A model generated the notes under the pieces. It was given only the letters and a program-made list of their open reading frames with translations. It was not told the DNA's origin and made no database searches. This document shows, piece after piece, positions 10,924-22,346 of a DNA stretch of 64,000 nucleotides. The position numbers and the translations under genes are program-made. This DNA comes from Erodium maritimum (Eukaryota; Streptophyta; Magnoliopsida; Geraniales; Geraniaceae), in assembly GCA_963921825.1 (NCBI GenBank), contig OY997593.1, positions 65,952,039-66,016,038 of the forward strand. The letters run 5' to 3'. Numbering within the stretch: position 1 is the first letter of the stretch; the number at the start of each line of letters is the position of its first letter.

Positions 10924-13881
10924 TGTAAAGCCCGCCCCGGTTTAAAAGAACTAATTTGTTAAAATTATTATTTTGGAACGTCGGGGTGGGAAATTGCAAC
11001 GAGTAAAGTTTAAAAAAAGAAAATCAAAAAAAAGAAGGGAAGAGAAGGTTTGGGCTGGCTGGAACTGGGCCAGACTTGGGGCCCAGCTCACTGACGTGCG
11101 CGCCCGGCCCACGAGAGAAGGAGCCCAAGCCCAACCTTAGACTTCGCATCCTGTTCCAGCTTCTTCAACCTCGCATCCTGTTCCAGTTTCTTCAACCTCG
11201 CATCGCGCGGATTTCGAGACGGTTCGTTAACTTCAGATCCCTCTCGCTCTCGCTCTCTCCTTCTCGTTATCCTCTTTCTCTCTCGCACAACCGAGCTTCG
11301 CCACCACCCACACCTCGTCCTAACCTTTCCCCCGAGCTCAAATCGAACCCATCGCTCCTGAAACCAAGCGAGCTCGCCGGAGAACGCTTTGGTTCGAAGT
11401 TCCAGAGCTCGACCTCGCACGGTTCGTGCCCCTAGCCCCTTTTTCCTCTTTTTCCGACCTCGCCTCGACGGAAATTGCGCGTCCCCAAGCTCGATTTGAG
11501 CATTTGGGGTTGGAACGACGTTGGAGACCCATCGTCTTCGCCAGATCTGAGACGGGGAGGGTTTCTGACGCCGCGCCTGTGACCTCAGCCCTTGTCCAGC
11601 CACGGCCTCAGCTCCGCCGTCTCTTCCCGAGCATCGCCAGCGTGCCACGAGAGTCATGGGTATCTTCGCCACCGTCAGGAGGCGACCGGAGCAGCTCTGG
11701 CTCGCCGGAGCTGGAACAAGCTCGGTCTCGAGCCTGAGCAGGCTTGGGCCAGATTGAGTATTGGGCCGGATCATCCTGGGCCAGGACGAGAGACTCGGGC
11801 CAGATCCAGACGGGCCTTGGGCCAGGCCCAGATCTAAGGTCCGGGTCTGGACTCGGGTTGGACCGGGTCTAGGTCGGATCTGGAATTGGGTCCGGGTCGG
11901 GTCTGGGTCCGGTCGGGTCTGGTTTCTGGACCGGGTCGGATCCGGGTCGGTCAGAATTTAATAAATTAATTAATGAATTTGGTTAATTTAAAATTGGTAA
12001 TTAAAGGACGTTTTGGACAATACCGGGACTGATTGGACTTTTTAACTGTTAAAACCCAGACTTGGACTTCGCCCGAGAAGACCGGAGTTAGGCCAGGACG
12101 TCAGCAGCTAGGAGACACAGCTATTGTGATCGTCTTGAGGTAGGGAAAGTAGCGGATACCGCTTTAATTACGGAAAGTTACTAGTGTGCATGATTAGGGA
12201 ATAATAATAACCGGAAAGGTACTAGTTGACATATAGGATGTGATTCACTAGAATACTCGCTTTCAATTACTAAATACCGGACGAGTCTTAGTAACATGTA
12301 GGATGTGATTCACTAGATTACCTGCTTTCAATATTTGGGAAATTGCCGTGTTGATAGATGGGCCATGTCGAGCCCTAGGATTTCGTGTTGTGTGCTATAA
12401 CCGCTGTGTGAGAGTCTAAATAAGATTATACTCGGTGTTGCATGTTGTGACTGTGTGTGGGCAAGTGTGCTGTGTTTGATAAAACGTGAACTCTTGGTTG
12501 TGATATGATTGGGTGAGTGATAGACCGGTTGTGTGCTATGTTGAGACGGTCCGGTTGATAGACCGGGACCCACTTTGGCCTTGTGCGGCTTGTTATATCC
12601 TTGTTGTGTGTTCCAAGTGAAGGCGTGACTGGAGTGGTACTTACACCGAGAGATAGTTCCGGTGTAGTGTATCGAGGCCAAGGATGGCGTGATTGATACC
12701 CGAGTCTCTGTGACGGGAAGGCGTACGACCGAAGTGAGTGCTGGTCCAGTTGGTATGGCGAGTATTTCCCCGAGTCTATGTGACGGGAAGACATCGGACT
12801 GAGGGATTTCCGGTCGAGGATGTTACCCCCAGTCTCAATAAGGGGAAGATATCGAGACTGATACTGTGTGGTCCGGTACGATATAAGTGGCTCAGTGCAT
12901 CCAATGACGTTGGAACCGTTGTACGATATCTGTGTGTATCTCGATGTGTGCTCTTTTCTTGCTGGTTGGCTTTATGCATTCTTTCTAAGTATATTTATGA
13001 CTAGGTGAAAGTGATCGGTAACCGGGTGTCGGGACCGAGGTTTCGTGTTCTGGTGCGACATAAGTGGAATGGGCTGTGATAGCTGGAGACATTGGAAATG
13101 ACTGCACTATGTCTAGGGTGGGTCTGTTGTGTGAGTTGTGCGTGCTGTTTGGCTTTGGCGTGTCTGCTGTGTGTGCTATGCGTACTTTTTGGCTTTGTGC
13201 GTTGTCTGTTGTGTGTGTCGTGCTTGTTGTCTGGCTTTGTGCATTGGGTTAAGTGTGACTATGGTCTTGTGAGAGTGTTTGGTGACTCGAGGTGTTGTTA
13301 TACCTGATCCTGTGTTGTCGTGCGAGTTTGCACGTGTGATCGGTTATGAGATAGTCGTAGGCGTTGTTGGTCGAGAATTGTTAGGGGACGAGTGTCAAGG
13401 ACTAGTTGCGAAAGTTGTGGGTTAGATTCATTATGAGTTGTTTTGCTGGTTGTGTCTGAGTGAAGGTCAAGCGTTGTCTTGGAGTAATTGCTTAATTTGA
13501 CTTTTAACAGTTGTGCTTTACTAGTATGCCCTAATTGAACGGTTACCCGTGGTGACGAACTGAGGTTCCGAACTTTAACTACTTTTCCTACTGAGCGTAA
13601 GCTCACCCCCCTTACTTGTTGTGTTTCAGGTGTTGAGCGGGACCAGTACTAGCAGGATTCTCGGAGCTAGGGAGCTGACGGGGATTCGGGCTAGTGTCTA
13701 GAGACGTATAGTCTTTTTACTGCTTTGACTTGTTGTTATTACTTCTATCGAGCTGTTGACTCGTTTGAATTTTGAAACTTTAAATTGCACTTGAAATGTT
13801 TTTATTCAATTATTTTACATTATTATTACTTGTTTAAGTTCACGTCTCGAATTCGGTCGAAACCGGATTTGGGACGTGACA
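10924..13881 (+). mobile_element. Solo gypsy LTR (TGTAAAGCCC subtype), 2958 bp, target duplication GTAGG
   Basis: Starts TGTAAAGCCCGCCCCGG and ends CCGGATTTGGGACGTGACA. GTAGG stands on both sides (10919-10923 and 13882-13886). No internal region or second LTR is present, so it formed by LTR-LTR recombination. Inside are a C/T-rich leader (11200-11720), runs of CGGGTC-type repeats (11830-11955), a GAGGTAGGG site at 12137-12145, the palindrome GAGCGTAAGCTC at 13593-13604, and TTTCAG at 13624-13629. The many ORFs in the GC-rich part are not genes. Confidence 0.9.
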
Positions 13882-13911
13882 GTAGGTGTGGCAATAGTTG
13901 TGACTCATTTG

Positions 13912-15676
13912 TGTAAGAACCGCCCCGGTCGATCCCGGTCGAACCGGTGATTTTTGGCGGAAGTTGACTTTCGGCCGGAAAAGTCAAGCAATGACTCTGG
14001 GAGTCATTCGGGAACTTTCCGGGACCCAATAAGCTAAGTCATCGTTACGGTTAGCTTAGTTGGGTCATTTCCTTTCAAAATGTCTATTTTTACGAAAAAG
14101 TTAACTTTCGGTCAAACTAGGCCTAATTAGTGACTAAACCTAATTATTTTAATTGTGCTGGAAATTGGCAAGGGCAAGGTGGCCCCACATGGACATGTGT
14201 CCATGGTGGCTTGGAGGAGAAGAAATGGGCCTTTAATGATCCATTTTCCCTCATATGAGCCAAAAGAGAAGAAATGGACCTAAGGGGCAATATGGACTTT
14301 TACTAAATTAGGTTTTAAAGCAATATGGGAGCACAATTCACCTCATTTCCTCCAGTTGGCCGAAATTTACAAGGGAGAAGGAGAGAGAAAGCTTCCATTG
14401 AAGCTTGAAGAAGAAGCAAGGAGAAAGGAGGCTCCTTTGGTGGCTTTTCTTCCCAAATCTTCTCCAAAACTAGGTTTTCTTCATCCCCTTTCCATTCTTA
14501 AGGTAAATCATCTATCTAAATTCGTTCTGGTTGATTTCTACTTAGTGGGTTTGTTAGAAAAAGCTTGAAACTAGTTGGGTTTCCATGGGTGTTAAGCTTT
14601 TGGGGTTGAAGTAGATGATTGATGCTTAAAACTAGATTTGATTGATGAAATCTCTTGGGTTTTTATGGTTTTGATGAAACCCATTTGGGTTGTTGAAGTA
14701 TTGAGGTTTATGGGACTGTTTTGGAGGTTTTTGGTGGATAAAAATGGAGTATTTGGGGTTTGATTTCGTGAAGAAGAAGCTAGAGGAAGAAGAAGGACAG
14801 AGCTGTCAGACCCGTCACGGATCCGTGACGGGGACCTCTGGTGGGATGCGCCAGGTCGGAGTAGTGGCGTCCGTGGTACATGCCCCATTGGAGAGGTTGT
14901 GCCCCCTGTGCAGACAGCTGGGTCATCTGGCACGAGATTGTCCGAGGAGTAGTGGACCTGCAGACCGCCCAGCGGGTCGTCCGACGAGGATCGAGGAGAG
15001 GCCGCGTGCCGATGAGAGGACATGCTACCATTGCGGCTGACTAGGACACATCTCTAGTGTGTGTCCTTACCGGGTTGGAGGACTGGCAGCGCAGCGACCA
15101 CAGCAGACGCAGCCCCTCCAGGCACCCTCTTTTCGCCCACGTCAGACTCAGGCTCCGAGAGCCCCACGCCAAGCAGCGAGTGCTCCAGCACAAATACAGC
15201 AACAAAGAGCTCTGCAGCAGGTGGCACTTCCACCACCCCCGAGAGGAGGACCTTAGGCACAATAGGACCGGGTGTATGCTGTCACTGACTCCCGAGCGGA
15301 GGGACGTCACTCCGGTCATGAGACCACTCAGGGTACGTGCTTACTTTACAATTCATGGGCGTCATTCTTATTTGATATTGGGGCATCACATTCTTTCATC
15401 TCTTTTACTTTTGCTGGTTTGTTGGGGTTAAGGGTAGAGACTTTGAGTCCACCTTTATGTCTTGACACCTCGGTTACTGGAGATGTGGTCCTGAGAACCG
15501 TATGTCGTGCATGTGAGATTAGAGTGACTGATTTCCCCTTTTCTAGTGATTTACTTATGTTGGACATGACGGCATTTGACGTGATTTGAGCTTTTGACTC
15601 GTGGCATCGAATTTTATTTTATTATTACTTTAGTTCACGTCTCGAGTCCGGCCAAAACCGGATTTGGGGAGTGACA
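13912..15676 (+). mobile_element. Internally deleted gypsy element, 1765 bp, target duplication ATTTG
   Basis: ATTTG flanks it at 13907-13911 and 15677-15681. It starts as an LTR (TGTAAGAACCGCCCCGG) and follows LTR sequence to a GTCACGGATCCGTGAC repeat at about 14813-14830. There it jumps directly into the end of gag (CCHC knuckles) and protease, then at about 15588 jumps into the last roughly 90 bases of an LTR ending GGGGAGTGACA. The primer site, most of gag, all of pol after protease, and most of both LTRs are missing. Confidence 0.85.
14826..15588 (+). pseudogene. Gypsy gag zinc-knuckle and protease fragment
   Basis: The CCHC motif CPLCRQLGHLARDC is at about 14902-14943, with the start of a second knuckle (CYHCG) at about 15023-15037. 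A protease follows in another frame (15272-15589), with CLLYNSWASFLFDIGASH and the family block AFDVI near its end. The catalytic triplet reads DIGAS instead of DTGAS, and frames are broken. It corresponds to 44062-44800 in the related element and to the gag-protease junction of the full-length element at 46083-57445. Confidence 0.8.
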
Positions 15677-16799
15677 ATTTGAGGTTGATATAGAGGATCC
15701 ATAGCTAGGGGACTGTGTAATTTCTGAGGTTTATGATGTATGAGGTTGTAAGAACCGCCCCCGGTCGACACCGGTCGAACCGGTGAAATTTGGGGAAAGT
15801 TGACTTTCCACCGGAAAAGTCAACCGATGACTCCGGGAGTCATTCGGGACCTTTCCGGGACCTAATAAGCTTAGCCATCGTTACGGTTAGCTTATTTGAG
15901 TCATTTCCTTTCAAATGACTACTTTTGTGAAAAAGTCAAATCCGGGTCAAACGGGGTCGAATTAGGTGGATAGAGTTAAGTCGTTAGGTTTCCGTGTGTC
16001 GGTTACGCAAATCGAAAATGTCCTACGCGTGGGACCGCGACGAAGAGAGTCTCGGGTTAGTGAAATGTCTTGTCTAGTTTGTGTGCTTTGGGTGAAACAT
16101 TTATGGTTGGTGTCAACGATTGTGTTATTTGATTGTTGAGTGTTGACTTGGCCGGGTGGTAATAGTGTAATTACCGAGACCCGAGGTGTATAGCTACGAT
16201 GACTTGCTGTGTTCTATGAGTGTGTTAAGTGCTTTATGCAGGATGTGAGTTGAATGTCCCGCGTAAGCGGAAGGTTAATAGAATTTTCAAACGGGTCATG
16301 CCCAAATTTATGCAAAAACTGAAGTGTTTATACCATCACGATTCGGCTACAGGGGCCCATGTAGTCGAACGTGACGCGGGGATGTCAATTGGTTACAACG
16401 TAATTCGGGGACGCCTGAACCGGGTTGTAACGACATAATGTCAGCATGGAATGTTATGTTAGAAAGAGAAAGGTGTTAAGAACCTTCGAAATTAAGCTGA
16501 TGTTGAGACCTTGTGGAAGTGTTGCGTGATGTGAACTGTGTGGCTTTATTTGCAATTGTTGAACTGTGTGGTTGACTTTGTGTGGCGCACAAGTGTGCGG
16601 GTTTCCCTGGTTGTGTTAAAACCAGTTATGACCGTGCTAAAATTAGGCTTGTTGTTTTGGTCAAGTGCGACCTTTGTGAAACGTGTGTGAACGCTAGTGA
16701 CTTAAGCGCGTCGCTTTATGCAAACTTAAGAACTGAGCGTGTGCGTGTACCGTGCGGAGGGTACTTACGACGTGGCACCTCGAGGCAGGAGAGGTAAGT

Positions 16800-17460
16800 T
16801 GTTGGGGCACAGATGCCCAGGGTACTCCCACTGGGGAGGATAGGAGGAGCAACACCAGTAGGTCCCGGAGCTGCGACGGGACGGGTTGTCAGAGATGAAG
16901 TACGAGGCCAGGATTACGGTGTTGGCCCGTTTCCACTAGTTTTGGTGGCGGTCGAGGTGAACCGATGCAGGAGGTTCGAGAGAGGGCCCCAAGCCCAGAG
17001 TTTGGATCGAGTCCTCACCCTGAGGATTTGGGTGTAGTCTAAGCTAGTGGATACGACGACGGTAGTGGAACGATGTCGCAGATAGTCCGCGAGGGTCCGT
17101 GAGGTTCGGCAGCGATCGAGCAGTGCGGCGGGACCTGTACGAGACTCGAACCAAGGAGATAGAGAACCATAGTGTTCTCCCGGCCATAGGCTCTGTCCGA
17201 CGATTTGAGGTAGACAAAATCAGTAGCATCGGTAGGACCCGTCGCGTTAGAACGGGGGCCAATATGTTTACACTGTCAGCAGCCGGGACATCGGAGACGA
17301 GTGCCCGGGGCGGCGGAGGGCCGCAACAGTACCAGTAAGCAGTCAGACCGATCAGGGGAGGTGGTCGAGTGGCGATGAGATCAGAGTGGCGCAACGGAAG
17401 CGTGGTGGGCCCATAACCCATAAGCGTCGCACTCTTCCATTTTCTTCTACCATTGCTGAG
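16800..17460 (+). pseudogene. Heavily degraded gypsy gag region
   Basis: Only short family-like traces remain, such as RCRRFERG (about 16961-16984), which matches the corresponding gag segment at about 43820 in the related element. There are multiple stops and frame changes. Identification rests on position between the leader and the protease. Confidence 0.5.
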
Positions 17461-18184
17461 AAGTTAGGCCTAAGAGTAGAGCCTTGAGGCGACCTTTGTG
17501 TCTTGACACCCCGGTTACGGGAGATGTGGTTTGACGAGTGTGTGTCGTACGTGTGAGATTAAAGTAGTTGACCGTCCTTTTCTTGGTGATCTTCTTGTGT
17601 TGGACATGACGGCGTTTGATGTGATCCTGGGAATGGATTGGCTTGCGAGGTACCGAGCGTCGATCGACTATTTTCGGCGACAGGTGACGGTGGTATCCGG
17701 CGACACGACCGTCACGTGTGTACTGGGAAGTAGGAGCGGAGTTCTCCTCTCAACACTGTCCATGGGAGAGGAAGTGGCAACCGTGCAGAGCAGGTGGTTG
17801 CCACGAGTAGTGTGCGAGTTCCCGGAGGTCTTTCCGTAGGAATTGTCAGGGTTTCCGCCAGTGAGCGAGGTTGAGTTCAGGATTGACCTGATTCTAGGGA
17901 CGGCGCCAATATCAATGGCTCCGTACAGGTTTGCACTAGCCGAGTTGGTCGAGTTGAAATGCCAACTCGAGGAACTCCGGGAGAAGGGGTTTATCCGCCC
18001 GAGCACTTCACCGTGGGGAGCGCCCGCACTCTTCGTAAAGAAGAAGGGTGGAGCGCTAAGGATGTGTATAGATCATCGAGAGCTGGACCGGGTCACGGTG
18101 AAGAACCGATACCCAATGCCGATACAACAGAGCTTTAGAAGAAAATGGCCAGCGATGACGCCGCCGAAGGTTGTGAGCATGTAG
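17461..18184 (+). pseudogene. Gypsy protease C-terminus and RT N-terminus
   Basis: 17531-17839 reads VCRTCEIKVVDRPFLGDLLV and DVILGMDWLARYRASIDY, the end of the protease module, then [10 protein letters not shown], the start of the RT module. After a stop (TAG at about 17838), 17843-18184 continues in frame with [33 protein letters not shown] and [20 protein letters not shown]. It then breaks off before the catalytic YVDD or FVDD box. A long internal deletion follows. Confidence 0.85.
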
Positions 18185-18510
18185 GGGATCGAGGAAGGTT
18201 GTTCGTGCCGCGTAGCGGTAGAGACGACGTGTTACCAGAGTCACAACTTTCATGTCTTACGGTACAGACGGGTAAGCACCGAGAGGTACCGTGACATCAG
18301 ACGACATCCCGATAGAACGAGATGCGGAGAGCGGGTACGGGTTCGTATCAACGCTTATCACTTGTCAACAAGTGAAGGCCGAATGCCAGCGTCCCACGGG
18401 GACTAGTACAACCACTACGATTGCACAATATAAGTGAGAGCACCTCACGACGGAGTCCGGAAACAGTTAGCCGAGTGCGACTACCCTAAAGCTTCCAAGC
18501 CCGTAACAAT

Positions 18511-19133
18511 ATGGCACCGTACGAAGCATTGTATGGTAGACCGTGTCGATCGCCCATGTGTTGGGCGGAAGTAGGAGATAAGAGTTTACTTGGTCCGGAT
18601 CTTGTCCGAGCGACGACCGAGAAGGTCGCGCTGATTCGTGAGCGGTTGAGGACCGCGCAGAGTCTACAGAAGAGTTATGTTGATAGACGGCACCGACCTC
18701 TCGAGTTCACCGTTGGTGACCATGTATTTCTGAAGGTGAGCCCGAAGAAGGGGCTGGTACGGTTCAACCGCGGCGGAGGCAAGTTGGCCCTGCGGTATAT
18801 CGGGCATTTTGAGCTTTTGGGCAGAGTGGGAGCCGTTGCTTACCGTCTTGCATTACCATCGCAGCTTGGGATGTCCATAACGTCTTCCACGTTTCCCAAC
18901 TGCAGAAGTACAATGCGGACCCCTCCCACGTCATTGAGTGGATGGACATCGAGGTAGTTGAGGATGTTTCGTATGAGGAGCAGCCGGTCAGGATTTTGGA
19001 CACGCGAGGGCATGTCTTGCGTGGCAAGACTATCTGACTGGTACGGGTGCAGTGGCGGCACCATAGAGCAGAGTCGACCTGGGAGCGCGAGGACGAGGTT
19101 CGTGCGAAGTACCCCAACCTGTTCGACCCTTAA
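18511..19133 (+). pseudogene. Gypsy integrase C-terminus with chromodomain
   Basis: 18511-18880 reads [40 protein letters not shown] and [20 protein letters not shown], the end of integrase. A frameshift follows. The chromodomain at about 18930-19133 shows [20 protein letters not shown], a stop, [19 protein letters not shown] and YPNLF. The C-terminal chromodomain places this family among chromoviruses, probably Tekay/Del-like, a group thought to target chromatin marks. Confidence 0.85.
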
Positions 19134-19184
19134 GGTACGTTCGTTTTAAATTTCGTGGACGAAATTTCTTTAAGGGGGGTAGAT

Positions 19185-22100
19185 TGTAAGAACCGCCCCC
19201 GGTCGACACCGGTCGAACCGGTGAAATTTGGGGAAAGTTGACTTTCCGCCGGAAAAGTCAACCGATAACTCCGGGAGTCATTCAAGGCCTTTCCGGGACC
19301 CAAAAAGCTTAGCCGTCGTTACGGTTAGCTTAGTTGAGTCATTTTCTTTCAAATGACTACTTTTGCGAAAAAAGTCAAATCCGGGTCAAACGGGGCCGAA
19401 TTAGGGGTCTTATTGAATTAATTTAATTTGGGCTGAGATATTATGGGTAGAGGTGGACCCCACATGGACACATGTCCATGTGTTTTGGAGGAGAAGAAAA
19501 GAGTGGAAAAAGACTCATTTGACCTCACCTTTTAGGCTTAAGGGGGAAAAGGACAAAAGAGACGAAAGGGACATTTACCTTTTAGGTTAAAGGACACACG
19601 TGAGCAACAAATTCAGCATTTTCATTGTCTTGGCCGAAAATTAGAGAGAGAGAAAGAGGTTGGAGCTCCATAGCTTGAAGAAGAAATGGAAGAAAAGGAA
19701 GCTCCTTTTGCTTGATTTCTCCACCAAAGTCCCTCATTCTTCCATATTTCTCATCCTTTCTTCATTTCCCAAGGTAAACTCTTAATCAAATCTCATTTTG
19801 ATGAACTTTGAGTTGTGGTTTGGTAGAACTTGCATGAACTAGGCTTGGGTTTCATGGGTTTGAGGTTTTGATGGTTAAATGGATGAATTGTGGAGAGGAA
19901 GTGGAAGATTTTGATGGAAATGGGTTGGGTTTTGTTAGTTTGATGAAACCCAACCTTGGGTGTTGAATTTTTGGGGTTGTTGAAGCTATTTTGAAGTTTT
20001 GGGAGAATCTAGAGCTTATTAGAAACTTTTGGGAGACCAGAGGTCCGCCGAAGCCACGGCCGGTCACCGGAGTTCCGGCCACCGAGTAAGGTGACCGGCC
20101 ATGCCGGAGGAACGACCACACACGAAACCGTGACCGGCCACACGGTGGCGGTCCGGTCCGGCCACCCATGGTCCACGTGTGGCCGCGGGGCCCATTTGGC
20201 CGGGGAGCGGGTTTGACGTGTTCGGGTCGTATTGGGTGAACCCCGGAGCGATAATTCACACCCGAAACGAATTATGGAAGTGATTCGTGGAAATTCGGAA
20301 ATTGTGGTTAGAAACTTTAATTGCGGAATTAGAACGCTCGGACATCGGAAATTGATTCCGCCAAGTGCGTTGGAACACGTGAATTTAATTAGGATTGATA
20401 GAAACAAAAATGGAAATTTTTGGGACACCGATGGACGTTTTCCCGATCCCGGGCATATTCGCCAAACCGGGCAAAATGGGCCATTCCGGGCCCATTTTGA
20501 CAAGTTGAGTAATTGGGGATTTGTTGGGGTGTCTTCTCTTTAACCATCCTTGACTTATTATTAATTCTCATATCACTTGTGATCTTAGACGTTGTTCCCG
20601 AGCACAACGGTGGAGGCTACTAGGCGACTCGCGATTGTTCGCGTGGATAGCGGTTGAGGTAGGGAAAAGTAGCGAATACCGGTTTAATTGCGAAAAGTTA
20701 CTAGTATGCATATAGGTTACGAATTCTCGATATAATATAGAATCGTATGTAGGATGTGAATAACTAGGGTAGTCGCTTAACATATGGAACCACTTGCGGG
20801 CCAGGTCGTGCCAGTAAGTGTGGGAATTGGTGTGATGTAGTATCACATGTGGGTCCCTAGTTGGGCTCGTAGGATTGCGTGTTGGTTGTGTTTGTTGCTT
20901 GTAATGTTTGATATGTGTTATGTCCGTTTATAAATTAAGGATCATGATATGCTATGAGAACGTGGTGAATGTTAGTGTGAGTTATTGTCTTGTGATATGA
21001 TCGGGTGAATGATAGACCGATGTGGTGTGTTCGGTAAGATTGTTCTGTATGGTATGCTGGTACGATATGTTTGGTGTGAGATGTCCGAGGATAGTATTCC
21101 GGTCCGATATCGTGGCTGATATTGTGTGTTCGGGCACGATATGTTCCGAGGCGGTATGTTCCGGTCCGATACCTATATCGAAGGAGGGTTCCGATATAGG
21201 ATATCTAGACCGAGGCTTCCGGTATGATATCTATACCATGGAGGATTCCTGTATAGGATATCTAGGCCGAGGATTGGTTCCGGTGTGATACTTGTGTCGT
21301 AGAGGATTCCGGTACAGGATATCTAGAGTCGAGGAGGGTGTTTCAGAGCAATGTTTATACCATAGAGGATTCCAGTATAGGATACCTAGGCCGAGGTTGA
21401 GTTTCCGGTGTGGTATGTGTGATGTGATTTGTACCCCGTGCTACGGGAAGATACCCGATCGACGGAAGATTTCGGTCCGCTATATTATGAGTTGTACCCC
21501 GATGCTGTGTGTTCCGGGAAGATGTCTAGGCCGATGTCGAGTTCGGTACGATATGGTTGAGTCGGGCTATGGGAGGCCGGCGTATTGCTATGGGATACTA
21601 AGGGTGTGGAAGTGGTTGCTAATAATATTACTCTGTGTGTTGATCTGTTTTGGTTGCTGTGATTACTTATGTCTGTTATGTGATCCTTTGTGATTTTGAA
21701 TACATTTATACCTGAGTTCCGTGTATTGTCGTACGATTTCGCACGCGTGGTCAGTTGTGAGATAACCATGGTAGTTGTCCATTCAGAATTGTTTAGGCGA
21801 CGGGTGCCAAGAGTATAGTTGAGAAGAAATATATGATTGTCGGTCTAATATCGAGTTTGATTTACGGGTTGCTCCCGAGTGGAGGTCAAGCGTTGTCTTG
21901 GGTTACTTGTTTAACTGATTCGTTAGTTATTGTGCTTACTAGTATGCCATAATTGGACGGTTACCCGTGGTGGTGAGCGGATAGCTCATCCCCTTAACTA
22001 CTTTTTCCTACTGAGCGAAAGCTCACCCCCTTCATTACTGTTTTACAGGCTTCGATCGTGAGTTGGTTTAGAGGACGTCTCGGAGCTGGGGAGCTTAGTG

Positions 22101-22341
22101 AGAGTCCTAGTTGGATGGTCTAGAGACGTACTTTCTCTTTGTATTAAACTCCTTATTACTTGGTTTTCGAGCTTTTGTACTAGACTTCGTTTTATTGTGG
22201 TTTTCGAGCTGTGACTGTTATTATCAAGATTGATCGGTTTAAACTAATATTGGAGATTTATTTTGTTTTAAACTTGCTTTATTTATTATTACTTTTATTT
22301 CACGTCTCGAGTCTGGTCAAAACCGGATTTGGAGCGTGACA
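19185..22341 (+). repeat. 3' LTR of the gypsy element at 15747
   Basis: Starts TGTAAGAACCGCCCCCGG directly after the polypurine tract and ends GGAGCGTGACA. At 3157 bp it is the longest LTR in the window. Internal landmarks: GAGGTAGGG at 20655-20663, a minisatellite of about 60-bp units built on GATATC...CCGAGG (about 21090-21500), palindrome GAGCGAAAGCTC at 22013-22024 and TTTTACAG at 22041-22048. The reverse of the same minisatellite is in the solo LTR at 33151-36171. Confidence 0.9.
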
Positions 22342-22346
22342 GAGGT

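Larger units (their letters stand above)
15747..22341 (+). mobile_element. Decayed Ty3/gypsy chromovirus, 6.6 kb, target duplication GAGGT
   Basis: GAGGT flanks it at 15742-15746 and 22342-22346. The 5' LTR is cut to about 210 bases (15747-15957) and is joined to the untranslated leader. Degenerate gag, protease, a partial RT and the integrase C-terminus with chromodomain follow. The polypurine tract TAAGGGGGGTAGAT (19171-19184) leads into a complete 3' LTR (19185-22341). Most of RT, RNase H and the integrase core have been lost. Confidence 0.88.

Noticed and set aside
11088..11774. 228-codon Arg-rich ORF on the - strand
   Set aside because: It lies inside the solo LTR 10924-13881 and is a product of GC-rich, low-complexity sequence.
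13064..13307. Cys-rich ORFs (62-71 codons)
   Set aside because: They come from TGTG-rich LTR sequence inside the solo LTR; not conserved in the other LTRs.
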